DNA of 64,000 bases, from assembly GCF_014164585.1 (NCBI RefSeq), contig NZ_JACJFM010000004.1, positions 62,001-126,000 on the forward strand, in the 5' to 3' direction. Shown here piece by piece: positions 1-9,915 of this stretch (the first letter of the stretch is position 1; every line of letters begins with the position of its first letter). Below the pieces are notes generated by a model, which was not told where the DNA came from, searched no databases, and was given only the letters and a program-made list of their open reading frames with translations. The DNA comes from Oceanospirillum sediminis. Lineage in GTDB: Bacteria > Pseudomonadota > Gammaproteobacteria > Pseudomonadales > Halomonadaceae. Position numbers and translations under genes: made by a program.

Positions 1-532
1 CATCCAGCCAATCCAGAGTTTGTTCTGCTACGCCCTGCGACACATCATACTGAGACATCAGGCGTCTGAAGTAGCTGTATGCTTCATTGTCTCTCTTACC
101 TTCCTTATCAATCAGGCCATTGACATTAAACAGATGGTCCACAGGTTCAAGCTTCAGCAGAATTTCACCGGCATCATTCCCCTGCTCTGCAAACTGGTCC
201 AGGGGAAAGCGCTCCAGCTTTGCCCATGCCTCTCCCCGATGATCCGATGCCTGATCACCTTTGAGGTTGTCTTCTTTGATGTCCTGAAGCAGTAAAGCCT
301 GAACATAGCTTTCAACCCCTCGGGAATACGCTTCAAGTTGCTGACGATGCAGATAACTACCCGCTTGCTCAACCTGGATGGAGCCGCTGCTCATCATACG
401 AATTGCCAGCACAGAAGCGATCGCAAAAATCAGCAAAACACTGATCAGGGCTACCCCTCGCTCATAACAGACAGAAGAAGGTTCCCGGAATAGAATTCTT
501 AATTCAGATAAATTAGTTTGATTTAACGCCAT
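1..532 (-). CDS. gspK: GspK, type II secretion minor pseudopilin, 3' end cut off by the window edge
   Basis: The frame opens with ATG at 532 directly after the gspJ stop and stays open to base 1, giving 177 residues. Near residue 26 there is an RG/VALIS prepilin-type cleavage site followed by a hydrophobic helix. It lacks the usual Glu at +5, which is typical of GspK among the pseudopilins. The segment containing HRGEAW and FNVN resembles the conserved GspK body. In the family, GspK caps the pseudopilus tip with GspI and GspJ. The rest of the gene, and possibly gspL, lies outside the window. Confidence 0.88.
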   Translation of the reverse strand, partial: MALNQTNLSELRILFREPSSVCYERGVALISVLLIFAIASVLAIRMMSSGSIQVEQAGSYLHRQQLEAYSRGVESYVQALLLQDIKEDNLKGDQASDHRGEAWAKLERFPLDQFAEQGNDAGEILLKLEPVDHLFNVNGLIDKEGKRDNEAYSYFRRLMSQYDVSQGVAEQTLDWLD

Positions 533-1189
533 TTACAGCCCATCCAGAGTAATCAGGCGTTGAATCTGACCATAGTTCCTGGTCTGGAAGCTCAGATCAA
601 TGGCTTTGGGTAACTGCAACATATCCGTTTGCCCCTGGTTATTCTCCATTGGCCAGCTGTCACTCCATTCATCTTCTTTGCCAAGCAGACGTATCTGCAG
701 TCCCGATACGTTTTCCAGCAAAGTCTGGACCTGTGGGCGGGTATCCTGAGCTCTGTCCAGCACAGGCCATATCAAACGCTGTAGCTTTCCATCTTCGACC
801 TGATAACCAATCCGAGTAAGCTCAGATTGTATTTCATCCGGGAAACGCCACCGTCCATTGCGAGTAAACTCAAAAGGTAAACCTCCTCGATAAGCGGCTG
901 CTACGGCTGGTAAATCCCCTCCCAGTTCATCTTTTATTTTACGGGCAACAATATGTTTCAGATCCTGATCAATCAGTGCAACAGTTTGTTGTAACTGTGA
1001 AAATTCATCAGCATGCACTGACGTTTTCTGAAATGCAGAAACCACACTGTTCAGCATTCTGTAACCGGCAACACCGATCAGAGCAAAAATAGCTACTGCA
1101 ATCAGCAACTCCATCAAAGTAAAGCCTTGTTCTTTACTCTGTCGGTTTATATGGCACCTGATGTTTCTCAGACTATGTCGGGCCATCAT
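533..1189 (-). CDS. gspJ: GspJ, type II secretion minor pseudopilin
   Basis: A 218-residue protein with a prepilin peptidase site G22/F23, Glu27 at +5 and a hydrophobic helix ending about residue 42. The soluble domain has the length usual for GspJ. GspJ forms the pseudopilus tip complex with GspI and GspK in the inner membrane and periplasm. Its start overlaps the gspI stop by 4 bases and gspK follows without a gap, so the three are translationally coupled. No strong ribosome site precedes the first ATG, and a start a few codons on is possible. Confidence 0.9.
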   Translation of the reverse strand: MMARHSLRNIRCHINRQSKEQGFTLMELLIAVAIFALIGVAGYRMLNSVVSAFQKTSVHADEFSQLQQTVALIDQDLKHIVARKIKDELGGDLPAVAAAYRGGLPFEFTRNGRWRFPDEIQSELTRIGYQVEDGKLQRLIWPVLDRAQDTRPQVQTLLENVSGLQIRLLGKEDEWSDSWPMENNQGQTDMLQLPKAIDLSFQTRNYGQIQRLITLDGL

Positions 1190-1656
1190 TCTGCTCTCAA
1201 AAATGCGGTCAGGTGAATCAGTACAGCCTCAGGATCTTCCTGCCTGCGAACCTCAATTTCCAGACGATATAGCAAAGGAGAGTTTGTTTGAATAACATCG
1301 GCCTGCAGATCCCATTGTCGATCAGCCATAGAGGCTTCTGCTTTCAGCATCCCAACATCCGGCGCACGTTCAGTCAGGCGTAATTCGTTCAACCAGTTAT
1401 CAGCAACCCAGGCGGCAAGAACTTTATCTTCTATTTTCTGAGTCTGGCGCAAATAGCCCCCGGTAGCCGACACCAGACCAGCAGATGCCACGGATAGAAT
1501 TGCCAGAGCAATCATCACCTCAAGCAGAGTAAAGCCAGCAATGCGCCTTTTATCTGCAGCGTCGGATGAATTATATCTTTGCTGTCGTCTTGTCATAAGA
1601 CTCACATAACTTTTATATGGTTTTGCCTGCTCTGCTCTGTTGCCATAAGCCATCAT
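1186..1656 (-). CDS. gspI: GspI, type II secretion minor pseudopilin
   Basis: A 156-residue protein with the prepilin motif GFTLLEVMIAL (cleavage at G41/F42, Glu46 at +5). The leader before the cleavage site is unusually long (about 40 residues). A Met at residue 21 (base 1596) may be the true start, but neither start has a clear ribosome site. GspI nucleates the minor pseudopilin tip. It sits between gspM and gspJ in the same operon. Confidence 0.88.
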   Translation of the reverse strand: MMAYGNRAEQAKPYKSYVSLMTRRQQRYNSSDAADKRRIAGFTLLEVMIALAILSVASAGLVSATGGYLRQTQKIEDKVLAAWVADNWLNELRLTERAPDVGMLKAEASMADRQWDLQADVIQTNSPLLYRLEIEVRRQEDPEAVLIHLTAFLRAE

Positions 1657-1663
1657 ATTAGCG

Positions 1664-2221
1664 TTATGCTTTTTCCCGATAGCGAATGATCAACTCCCTT
1701 CGGGATTGATTGACGTTTACATCCACCAGATCAGCATAAAGCGAAAAACGTTGTAAGAAAGCACTGACTTTTTGTTGCTGGCTATAAGTCACCGTTAATA
1801 AAATTTGTCCTGCCCGGTCTTTATTTTGTGATGCCACTCTGATGCCATACTCTTTGGAACGCTGCTTCAGCCATTCAGCCAGCGGCAATACATCTGTTGT
1901 GCCATACTGGTTCATCAGATCATACTTACGCAGATAAACATTTTCTGAGCGCGACTCAAGACGGAGCTGTTTATTGTCCCTGCTCTGGACAGACGACACT
2001 ACCGGTTGCCATATCAGCACATAGAACATAACCAGGACCAGAAATAAGGACAGAAGCATTACCGCTTTCTGGTCCCGCTCTGACTGTTGCTGCCACCACT
2101 GGCGAACACCTGCCGGGATCAGTTGCTCTGTATCTGGTAGTGATATTTTTTGCAACATCGGACTGCCCTCGTTCATCTCTTGCTCTTTTTTCATCCATCT
2201 GAAAAAGAGACTATTTTTCAT
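1664..2221 (-). CDS. gspM: GspM-like inner-membrane component of type II secretion
   Basis: A 185-residue protein with one membrane helix near residues 54-71 (WQPVV follows it) and a small periplasmic domain, the architecture of GspM, which pairs with GspL on the inner-membrane platform. The longest frame overlaps the gspH end by 11 bases. An internal ATG at 2158 has a better GAGGG ribosome site and would give the usual 164 residues. Its place between gspH and gspI is unusual, since gspM normally follows gspL at the operon end. The assignment rests on topology and context, as GspM sequences are poorly conserved. Confidence 0.75.
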   Translation of the reverse strand: MKNSLFFRWMKKEQEMNEGSPMLQKISLPDTEQLIPAGVRQWWQQQSERDQKAVMLLSLFLVLVMFYVLIWQPVVSSVQSRDNKQLRLESRSENVYLRKYDLMNQYGTTDVLPLAEWLKQRSKEYGIRVASQNKDRAGQILLTVTYSQQQKVSAFLQRFSLYADLVDVNVNQSRRELIIRYREKA

Positions 2222-2804
2222 ACTGGGTTTGTTCCAACACCGAAAAGCCGTCTGTTTTCAATTCAATCCAGGGCATCCAATCCGGCAGGCGAATCTGTAT
2301 ACGGGCCGCGGTTGATGTGCCATCTGGAAAAAGAATAATACTTCTCTTATCCCGTGACTGATCAGTAATCAGTGTAAACAGCACCTGTCGCTCGGGCTGA
2401 TAGGCGCGGAGATTACCAGTATCAATTGACTGCCATTGCCCCTCTGGTTTCTCCGGAGAAAGACTGCTGGTGCGATTATTGTCATCATCAGAGTCTGAGT
2501 CATTAATTGACCAGGACTCAAAACGATAACCACTACTGCTGAACAAAATGCGCACAGGCATTCCGGCCTGAATCGACTGCTGACGGGCAAGTCCCGCCAG
2601 AATAACAAGCCGGGCAGCTTCATCCTGTAAATACCTGTGCTGTTGTCCACCTCCCCGAAGAGACACTACCGCTGTCAGCATAACGCCAATGATGACCATA
2701 ACCACCATAATTTCGATCAGGGTAAAACCATGCTCACAGTCAGCTTTTGCACAGTGTCTGCATTCAGCCTTAGTCTCCATGGCCTGAGGGACTTTACAGG
2801 TCAA
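2211..2804 (-). CDS. gspH: GspH, type II secretion minor pseudopilin
   Basis: The prepilin motif GFTLIEIMVVMVIIG with Glu at +5 and a roughly 150-residue soluble domain identify GspH. The longest frame starts with TTG at 2804, 3 bases after the gspG stop. An ATG at 2780 (189 residues) is equally possible, and neither has a strong ribosome site. The leader carries three cysteines, which is odd for a cytoplasmic prepilin leader. GspH is a minor pseudopilin that joins the GspIJK tip to the GspG shaft. Confidence 0.88.
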   Translation of the reverse strand: MTCKVPQAMETKAECRHCAKADCEHGFTLIEIMVVMVIIGVMLTAVVSLRGGGQQHRYLQDEAARLVILAGLARQQSIQAGMPVRILFSSSGYRFESWSINDSDSDDDNNRTSSLSPEKPEGQWQSIDTGNLRAYQPERQVLFTLITDQSRDKRSIILFPDGTSTAARIQIRLPDWMPWIELKTDGFSVLEQTQYEK

Positions 2805-2807
2805 CGA

Positions 2808-3284
2808 TCAGTTATCCCAGTTACCAATATCAGCGTTTACACCTTCTCCGCCTTCCTGGCCATCAGCGCCCAGAGAATACAGATCGTAGTGACGACTCTT
2901 CGTACCGGGACGCACATAGATATAAGCATTACCCCATGGATCTTCAGGTGCAGCATCCAGATAGCCATCTGCATTCCAGTTTTTAGCACTCTCCGGCTTT
3001 TCTACCAGTGCTTTCAGGCCTTCAGACTGAGATGGATAATTAAAGTTATCCAGTTTATACATATCCAGAGCATTACCGATCTGTCGGATATCATTTTTAG
3101 CAACCGTCACCCTGGCTTCATCAGGGCGCCCCAGAATAGAGGGCGCTACCAGGGCACCCAGTACCCCCAGAATCACCACAACGACCATAATCTCAATCAG
3201 AGTGAAGCCTTTCTGTTTCTGCTCACAAGCTTCTCTCTCTTTTACAGTCTGAGAGCATTTCATTGATTCATCAGATGTATGCAC
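2808..3284 (-). CDS. gspG: GspG, major pseudopilin of type II secretion
   Basis: A 158-residue protein with prepilin site G26/F27, Glu31 at +5 and the family core DPWGNAY. The C-terminal acidic loop (LGADGQEGG) matches the calcium-binding end of GspG. It polymerises into the pseudopilus that pushes substrates through the secretin. The start is GTG at 3284, chosen because AGGGAGAAG lies 7 bases ahead. A 156-base gap separates it from gspF and may hold a promoter giving extra GspG, though I see no convincing hexamers. Confidence 0.95.
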   Translation of the reverse strand: MHTSDESMKCSQTVKEREACEQKQKGFTLIEIMVVVVILGVLGALVAPSILGRPDEARVTVAKNDIRQIGNALDMYKLDNFNYPSQSEGLKALVEKPESAKNWNADGYLDAAPEDPWGNAYIYVRPGTKSRHYDLYSLGADGQEGGEGVNADIGNWDN

Positions 3285-3440
3285 AATACTTCTCCCTGAT
3301 ATTTTATAAATTCATTAATCTGAATACAGATCCGTCAAATTAAGCAGACAAGTTAAAACAAGAACGGATATTATGTTAAGTTATCTCTATGAAAAACAGG
3401 CAAAATTTTATGTTGCAAGCTGTAAACACACTATACGCAG

Positions 3441-4652
3441 TTAACCGATTAACTGATTCATATTCATGATCGGCAATAAAATAGCCAGAACAATGGTCAT
3501 CACCACGCCGCCCATGACAATCAGCACGACGGGTTCAAATAACCCGACCACAGTCGCCATAAGAGCTTCCAGCGATTGCTGTTGCTGTTTAGCTGCCCGC
3601 CCCAGCATACCGTCCAGTTCACCACTGCGTTCACCACTGGCAATCATATACAGCATCATAGGTGGAAAGCGGCCCACCGATTCCAGCGCAGAAAACAGAG
3701 ATGTGCCCTCCTTAACTTTTTGCGCCACATGGGAGATTTCTTCACGCAGGTAATAGTTAGGCATCACACTGCCTGCAATAGACAAGCCTTCAACCAGAGG
3801 CACGCCACTGCGAGAGAGAATGCTCAGGGTCCCGGCAAAACGGGCTGCATTCATGTCACGGCTGATCTTCCGGCTCAATGGAAAGTCCACGACCCAGCGG
3901 TCGACCTGACGACGAAACCCCGGTTTGCGATATGACGATGAAAATAGCAGAAAACCACAACACAATCCTAGCAGCAGATAAAGCCCCCAGGCATTGAGAA
4001 AATCACTGACGGCAATCAGTCCCGCCGTCAATGGTGGCAGTTCGTTTCCTGTTCTGACAAACACTTTTACAACATCGGGCACAACAACCGCTAACAAAAA
4101 GCTGACAATACCAATGGATGCGAGGGTCAGTAATCCAGGATACAGCAAAGCCAGTTGTATTTTCTGCCGGGATTGTTCTTTGCTTTCGGTGTAATCCGCC
4201 AGTTCATTCATCACCAGTCCAAGATGCCCGGCATGCTCCCCTGCGGCTACGGTTGCCCGGTACATTTCCGGGAAAGCATTGGGGAATTCAGCCATGCTGT
4301 CTGCCAGAGTATGACCTTCCAGTACTTTTGAGCGTACGGCCAGTAACAGACTCTTGACCTTAGCTCGCTCACTCTGGGCTGACACGGCCTTCAACACCTC
4401 TTCCAGAGGCATAGCCGCTTGTATCAAAGTCGCCATTTGACGTGTACACAGGGTCAGTTCCTTGCTGGACATCCCTGGTCCACCCAAAAAACGGCCTGCC
4501 TTTCTCTCTTTCTCAGTAGCTTGTTGCACCGATGTTGCGATCAGCCCCTGCTCACGCAATAACTGCCGGGCGTGACGAGGGCTTTCCGCTTCAATAACGC
4601 CCTTTTTCTTTTTACCGGAAGTGTTCAGTGCCTGATATTCAAACGCGGCCAT
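3441..4652 (-). CDS. gspF: GspF, inner-membrane platform protein of type II secretion
   Basis: A 403-residue polytopic protein with two repeated T2SSF domains (about 70-195 and 275-395) and three membrane helices (near 170, 220 and 375). The N-terminus MAAFEYQAL and the repeat signatures containing AGEHAGHL and ASGERSGEL are diagnostic. GspF links the GspE ATPase to pseudopilus assembly. It starts 2 bases after gspE ends, so the genes are coupled. Confidence 0.95.
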   Translation of the reverse strand: MAAFEYQALNTSGKKKKGVIEAESPRHARQLLREQGLIATSVQQATEKERKAGRFLGGPGMSSKELTLCTRQMATLIQAAMPLEEVLKAVSAQSERAKVKSLLLAVRSKVLEGHTLADSMAEFPNAFPEMYRATVAAGEHAGHLGLVMNELADYTESKEQSRQKIQLALLYPGLLTLASIGIVSFLLAVVVPDVVKVFVRTGNELPPLTAGLIAVSDFLNAWGLYLLLGLCCGFLLFSSSYRKPGFRRQVDRWVVDFPLSRKISRDMNAARFAGTLSILSRSGVPLVEGLSIAGSVMPNYYLREEISHVAQKVKEGTSLFSALESVGRFPPMMLYMIASGERSGELDGMLGRAAKQQQQSLEALMATVVGLFEPVVLIVMGGVVMTIVLAILLPIMNMNQLIG

Positions 4653-4654
4653 AT

Positions 4655-6163
4655 TCAGTCTTCCCTGGTTACTCGCAGTACTTCTTCAAGAGTGGTTGTA
4701 CCGGCCAGTACCAGTCTCATACCATCCTGGCGAATACTGAATGAGCGGTTCTGGCCATTATCCGGTCTGAGATAGCGTTCAATACTCTGTTCACCTTCCT
4801 GCTTGTGAATCAGAGTACGAATATGATCATCAATCGTCAGCAGCTCATAAATACCTGTCCGGCCTTTATACCCCTGATAATTACAATGCTCACAGCCTGA
4901 GGCATGGTAAATAACAGCCCGCTGCCCCGGCGACAAGCCCAGTAGCTGGCGCTCAGATTCATCAGGCTCATAAGGTGCCTTACAATCGTGACATAGCACT
5001 CGTACCAGCCGCTGCGCCAGCACACCTAAAAGGCTGGAGGCCAGTAAAAAAGGCTCAATTCCCATATCCTGCATACGGGTGACAGCGCCCGCAGCAGTAT
5101 TGGTATGCAGCGTCGATAACACCAGGTGACCGGTTAAACTGGCCTGTACCGCAATTTCGGCAGTTTCCAGGTCACGGATTTCACCCACCATCACCACATC
5201 CGGGTCCTGCCGTAGCATAGCTCTTAAGCCACGGGCAAATGTCATATCCACTTTAGAATTGACCTGGGTCTGCCCAATGCCTTCCAGGTTATACTCAATC
5301 GGATCTTCTACTGTCAGGATATTCCGACAGGCATCATTTAATTCTGTCAGGGAAGCATAGAGGGTCGTGGTTTTACCGGACCCGGTAGGCCCGGTTACCA
5401 GAAAGATACCGTGAGGTTTATACAGCAGCTGTTTGAGACCTTCTAATAACACCGGAGACATACCCAGCTGCTGTAAATCCATACGCCCGGCATTTTTATC
5501 CAGAATACGCAGTACAACCCGCTCCCCATTACTGGATGGCATAGTAGAAACACGGACATCCACTTCCCGACCACCCAGGCGTAATGAAATACGCCCATCC
5601 TGAGGAATACGTTTTTCAGCAATATCCAGCTTAGCCATCACTTTAATACGGGAGATCAACAGAGGAGCCAAAGCCCGTTTAGGCTCAACAACAGGCCTGA
5701 GAACACCATCAACCCTGAAGCGTACTACCAGTCGTTTTTCGAAAGTCTCGATATGAATATCAGAGACTTCTTCGCGAATCGCTTCCTGTAACAAACCATT
5801 GATCAGACGGATAATAGGCGCATCATCCTGCTGATCAAGCAGATCTTCTGTCTCTGACACAGAATCCGCCAGACTGGCCAGATCCATCTGATCGCCAATA
5901 CCCTGTACCATTTGCAAAGTCTCGGAAGAATCCGCCTGATAACTGCGTGTCAGGTATCGCTCAAACTCAGCGTCAGAAACCGTTTCCACCGATAGAATCT
6001 CTCCCATCAGACGCTGCATTTCACCCACTGCCGCCCAGTTCACTGGATCTTTGGCAATACACCTTAATCCGTCAGGACTATACTCAGGTAAAACGCCCTG
6101 CTTTTTAGCAAAAGTAAACGGCAACTGGCGCGCAACCGGTAATAGAGGTAAAGACTCACTCAT
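4655..6163 (-). CDS. gspE: GspE, type II secretion ATPase
   Basis: A 502-residue cytoplasmic ATPase that powers pseudopilus assembly. Visible are an N1E-type N-terminal domain, Walker [10 protein letters not shown] at 258-266, the Asp box around VEDPIEY, Walker B near 324-332 (VVMVGEIRD), the His box, and a tetracysteine zinc motif (C392, C395, C425, C428) that marks GspE/PilB-type ATPases. Length is normal. The start overlaps the end of gspD by 8 bases. Confidence 0.96.
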   Translation of the reverse strand: MSESLPLLPVARQLPFTFAKKQGVLPEYSPDGLRCIAKDPVNWAAVGEMQRLMGEILSVETVSDAEFERYLTRSYQADSSETLQMVQGIGDQMDLASLADSVSETEDLLDQQDDAPIIRLINGLLQEAIREEVSDIHIETFEKRLVVRFRVDGVLRPVVEPKRALAPLLISRIKVMAKLDIAEKRIPQDGRISLRLGGREVDVRVSTMPSSNGERVVLRILDKNAGRMDLQQLGMSPVLLEGLKQLLYKPHGIFLVTGPTGSGKTTTLYASLTELNDACRNILTVEDPIEYNLEGIGQTQVNSKVDMTFARGLRAMLRQDPDVVMVGEIRDLETAEIAVQASLTGHLVLSTLHTNTAAGAVTRMQDMGIEPFLLASSLLGVLAQRLVRVLCHDCKAPYEPDESERQLLGLSPGQRAVIYHASGCEHCNYQGYKGRTGIYELLTIDDHIRTLIHKQEGEQSIERYLRPDNGQNRSFSIRQDGMRLVLAGTTTLEEVLRVTRED

Positions 6164-8138
6164 TATTCGACTGTCCGTTATCGCTGGTTGCAGGTCCTAC
6201 TGCATTTGACTGCGAGCGATCAAACAAGGCATTAACATCAGATTCAACAGATACATTCCGTTCACTGATATCCCCCTTGCTGGCTTCTACACGATAGATT
6301 CCCTGATATTTATCATCTGTCACCAGGGCAATCTGCTTTTTACTGGTCAGAACTTTAGGCCGGAGGAAAATCATCAGATTACGTTTGACCTTAGTTTTCT
6401 GTTCACTGCGAAACAGATGACCCAATACAGGAATATCACCCAACAAAGGTACTTTGCTTTCTGACGTGGTTTCATCATCCTGAATCAGTCCACCCAGTAC
6501 AATGGTTTCGCCATCCTCAATCAGAATTGTCGTATCAACAGAGCGTTTATTGGTGATACGGTCAGCCGAGCCCGCAGCCAGAGGATTATCTGACGGCACC
6601 AGAGAAGAAACTTCCTGATAGACCTCCAGCCTGACACTGCCATCGGAATTAATCTGAGGTTTTACTTTCAGCGTTACCCCGACATCTTCCCGCTTAATCG
6701 TAGTAAAAGGGTTTGTGGTATCTGACGAATCAGTACTCTGCCCGGTAATAAACGGCACGTTCTGGCCGACTTTAAACTCAGCTTCTTCATTATCCAGCGT
6801 CATCACGCTGGGAGTCGACAGCAGATTAGCATTAGACGTACTGGCCAGAGCCTGAACAATCATTCCGACATCGATACCATTGCCAATATCCAGCGCTCCG
6901 CCAAGAAAAGCACCATTGAGCTTACCCACTGACACTGCTGTCCCGGCAGCAACATCAGTAGCAATATCAGAAACAGAAGCGCCGACATTATTAAAATTAG
7001 TGCCAATAACCGGATTCCCCGTATCTGAATCACCTATCAGCCACTGCACCCCCAGCTGCTCACCGTTGTTACCGGTAATCTCAACAATTACGGCTTCAAT
7101 CAGTACCTGAGAGCGACGCACATCCAGTTGCGCAACCAGATTACGTATATCGGACATCACCGAAGGCTCGGCGCGTACAACCAGCGCATTCAGAGATTCA
7201 TCTGCCTGAAACCGGGTTGATTCCTGCTCCTGATTTTTCTCTTTACCGCCTGAAGCTTTATCATCAATCAGATTGGACAAGAGTTCAGAGACTTTAGTCG
7301 CTTCAGCATAGTTAAGCTGAATAACCTGAGTAACCCCTTTGTTCTCAAATGGCTGATCAAGCTGTCTGACCAGCTCTCGGGTTTGCTCTCTTTCTGCTTC
7401 AGGGCCCTTCAGAATAAGTCGATTAGAACGCTCATCGGCTACGATAGTCAGCTGATCGGTTGACTTAACTTTTTTTCCGCTGTTTTCCGGTAGCAGATCT
7501 TCCAGCAACTTAGCAATATCGCCTACCCAGGCATGCTGCAGAGGAATCACTTCGATTTGCTGATCCTGTCGGCTATCCAGGTTAGCAATCACCCGCTTCA
7601 GTCGGGCAATATTGGTAGCATGATCAGAGATAATCAACGCGTTGGCCGACTGAACTCCGGCCATATGACCATATTGAGGCACCAGAGGGCGCAACACGGG
7701 CACCAGTTCTGCTACTGAAGCATTTTTCAGCATTACCACTTCGGTAATAAAGTGATCACCTCGCTTTTGTTCTGCGGTATTTGATTCCTGCTTTCCGGTG
7801 GCATTAGGAATAATTTTGACTGCACCATCGTCAGTTTCAATAGCAACAAAGCCATGAACATTCAGCACAGACAGAAATAGCTGATACACAGCCTCAGAGG
7901 GCATAGAGCTGCGAGATATTACCGTCACCCGTCCTTTAACCCTGGGATCAACAATAAAGCTCTTACCCGTAATATCGGCGACCTGACTAATAAACGCACT
8001 GATATCAGCCCCCTGAATATTAACTCGCCATTGAGAGGGCGACTGAGCAGGAGAAAAGACCTGTGTCTGAGCAAATACTGCGACTGAACTCAGCAGTAAA
8101 AACAACGTAATTATTTTTCTGAGTAACCTGAATTCCAT
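6156..8138 (-). CDS. gspD: GspD, outer-membrane secretin of type II secretion
   Basis: A 660-residue secretin with a signal peptide (residues 1-23, ending VAVFA). An N0 domain and N1-N3 repeats are visible up to about residue 340, with a basic and Glu-rich linker in N3. The secretin beta-barrel holds the signature [15 protein letters not shown]. The C-terminal tail of about 60 residues (from DDKYQGIYR) could be the S-domain that binds a pilotin; no pilotin gene is seen here. GspD forms the outer-membrane channel. Confidence 0.96.
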   Translation of the reverse strand: MEFRLLRKIITLFLLLSSVAVFAQTQVFSPAQSPSQWRVNIQGADISAFISQVADITGKSFIVDPRVKGRVTVISRSSMPSEAVYQLFLSVLNVHGFVAIETDDGAVKIIPNATGKQESNTAEQKRGDHFITEVVMLKNASVAELVPVLRPLVPQYGHMAGVQSANALIISDHATNIARLKRVIANLDSRQDQQIEVIPLQHAWVGDIAKLLEDLLPENSGKKVKSTDQLTIVADERSNRLILKGPEAEREQTRELVRQLDQPFENKGVTQVIQLNYAEATKVSELLSNLIDDKASGGKEKNQEQESTRFQADESLNALVVRAEPSVMSDIRNLVAQLDVRRSQVLIEAVIVEITGNNGEQLGVQWLIGDSDTGNPVIGTNFNNVGASVSDIATDVAAGTAVSVGKLNGAFLGGALDIGNGIDVGMIVQALASTSNANLLSTPSVMTLDNEEAEFKVGQNVPFITGQSTDSSDTTNPFTTIKREDVGVTLKVKPQINSDGSVRLEVYQEVSSLVPSDNPLAAGSADRITNKRSVDTTILIEDGETIVLGGLIQDDETTSESKVPLLGDIPVLGHLFRSEQKTKVKRNLMIFLRPKVLTSKKQIALVTDDKYQGIYRVEASKGDISERNVSVESDVNALFDRSQSNAVGPATSDNGQSNNE

Positions 8139-8180
8139 GTTGGCTCCGGAATTTTGTACCGATGGCTGAACAATCGGTAA

Positions 8181-9113
8181 TTAACGACCTATCGGTAAAG
8201 AAACAACAAACTGACGACTGCCACGCCTGACTTCCACTTCAACTTCTCTTTGATTGGCCAGAGAACCGACCAATCGGGCATCCTGAGAGGGGTTGCCCAG
8301 AGTCTGCCCATTAACCGACATAATCACATCACCGACTTTAAGCCCGGCAGACGTCAGTAAGGGCGTATAGGGACTCTGACCAATCACATACCCTCCTGCG
8401 GGTGACGGCATAATACCCGCTTCACCCAGCACCTGATCTGCATTGTCTTCCAGTTTTTTCTGGTATTTTTTCATAAATGCTTTTGGTGTCAGGTGTTGAA
8501 TATCCCGTGACAGACTGCCAGCAGGCAGCTGTTTTACTGCGTTCTGGGCCTGACCGGACCGGAGGCCAGGCGCTTTATGAATGGCATTACGGAAACTATC
8601 AATCGGCTCAGGTGTCGACCGGTCCTGCAGTAAGCCATTGTTATTTTTCGCTATTTCTTTAAATGGCAAAAACTCTTTTTTGCCATTGCGCTGGATCACA
8701 ACATGATCAGGCTGTACATCCACCAGAGTAATACCGGGCTGAATATCATCACCAATGCGGTAATAGGCTGCTTTGCCCTGAAGCGTGGCAATAATTGCAC
8801 CGGATTTCTCAGCAGAACTATCAACAAAAACGGCTTTAAGCACCATGTTTATCAGTGTTTTTGGCACATTAACAGGTTTGGGTTCAGGTTTTCTGACAGG
8901 AACAGAAGCAAATAACCTTGCTTCTGTCCAGCGCTGATCTGCAGACAGTGGCTTACCCGCCATTACAATCCATCGGTCCATATCCGACACAGAATAATTG
9001 GCAGTCTGGTGCGGATAAACCAGCTTCCATACCAGTACAGATAACTGCCAGGCCAGCAGAATAACCAGAACCCAGCGACAGGATAATAACAACAGATTAA
9101 ATGCACGTTTCAT
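8181..9113 (-). CDS. gspC: GspC, inner-membrane protein that contacts the secretin
   Basis: A 310-residue protein from the ATG at 9113, chosen because GAGGG lies 8 bases ahead and it removes a 41-base overlap with gspN. It has one N-terminal membrane helix (about 5-28), a periplasmic homology region near 90-165 and a C-terminal PDZ domain (about 225-310) holding LKVGDVIMSVNG. GspC connects the inner platform with the N0 domain of GspD and helps choose substrates. Confidence 0.93.
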   Translation of the reverse strand: MKRAFNLLLLSCRWVLVILLAWQLSVLVWKLVYPHQTANYSVSDMDRWIVMAGKPLSADQRWTEARLFASVPVRKPEPKPVNVPKTLINMVLKAVFVDSSAEKSGAIIATLQGKAAYYRIGDDIQPGITLVDVQPDHVVIQRNGKKEFLPFKEIAKNNNGLLQDRSTPEPIDSFRNAIHKAPGLRSGQAQNAVKQLPAGSLSRDIQHLTPKAFMKKYQKKLEDNADQVLGEAGIMPSPAGGYVIGQSPYTPLLTSAGLKVGDVIMSVNGQTLGNPSQDARLVGSLANQREVEVEVRRGSRQFVVSLPIGR

Positions 9114-9123
9114 CAGCTGTCCC

Positions 9124-9894
9124 TCACCAGATCTTTTCTTTATATCGGAACAGAGCATCATCATCCGCTCTGCGAGGTACAGGTAATGCCGGAACTGATT
9201 TTTTCAATCGTCCCAGAATACTGGCGCTCAACCAGCCATCATTGTTCAGTTCTATTATCGCCAGAGCGTCATCACTATCCTGCGTAGTTAAATCAGCTCG
9301 ACTGGCTTGCGGATCAGAATTAAATCTCAGAGCCAGAGGTGGGTAGGGGATTTTCACTGGTTTATTATTGCCCAGAAACCAGGTTTCACCACCTTGCCAT
9401 GTAATAGCCCCGGAGGTATCTTTCACGGCCCTCTGTCCCAGAATCAGGCTGACATTGCGAAAAGCAATATCGCCTTCTATCCAGGCATTATGTTTTTTAA
9501 GAAAAGGGTTCAGCAACAGAGGATGCAATATGCCTTCCAGCCTCAGTCGTATACTCTCAGAGCCTTCCGGAGAAATCCTGGCAACGAGGGAAGTACCAGG
9601 GTGTTTCAGAGTAAGCTGAACAGGGTATCCGGTGCGAAACCACTGAATAAGACTGAATTGCCACCATACCCTGAATTCAGGCTGTAAATTATCATACTGA
9701 TAGCGAATCAGAGCATCACCTTGCCAGACAGATCCATTCAACAAGCTGATATTGAGTGATTCCGGCAGTGACAACTGCTTTTCTAAATAGGGCCACACAG
9801 CACGAACTGGCAAATTAATTAATAAGCCAAGCATAAAAATCAGTAAAAAGATTCTGACCAGCTGCTGACGTACTTTACCTGAATCCAGAGTCAT
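9124..9894 (-). CDS. gspN: GspN, type II secretion accessory protein
   Basis: A 256-residue protein with one N-terminal membrane anchor (about 12-32) and a beta-rich periplasmic domain. The features LLNGSVWQGDA and a tryptophan-rich segment match the GspN family. GspN is a non-essential component found in some type II systems. Here it is the first gene of the operon, 10 bases ahead of gspC and 21 bases after dnaQ ends. Confidence 0.85.
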   Translation of the reverse strand: MTLDSGKVRQQLVRIFLLIFMLGLLINLPVRAVWPYLEKQLSLPESLNISLLNGSVWQGDALIRYQYDNLQPEFRVWWQFSLIQWFRTGYPVQLTLKHPGTSLVARISPEGSESIRLRLEGILHPLLLNPFLKKHNAWIEGDIAFRNVSLILGQRAVKDTSGAITWQGGETWFLGNNKPVKIPYPPLALRFNSDPQASRADLTTQDSDDALAIIELNNDGWLSASILGRLKKSVPALPVPRRADDDALFRYKEKIW

Positions 9895-9915
9895 AAATAT
9901 CCTTGTTTTCTGACT

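Noticed and set aside
2637-3266. 209-codon plus-strand frame over gspG and gspH
   Set aside because: It is antisense to two clear pseudopilin genes and has no ribosome site or family resemblance.
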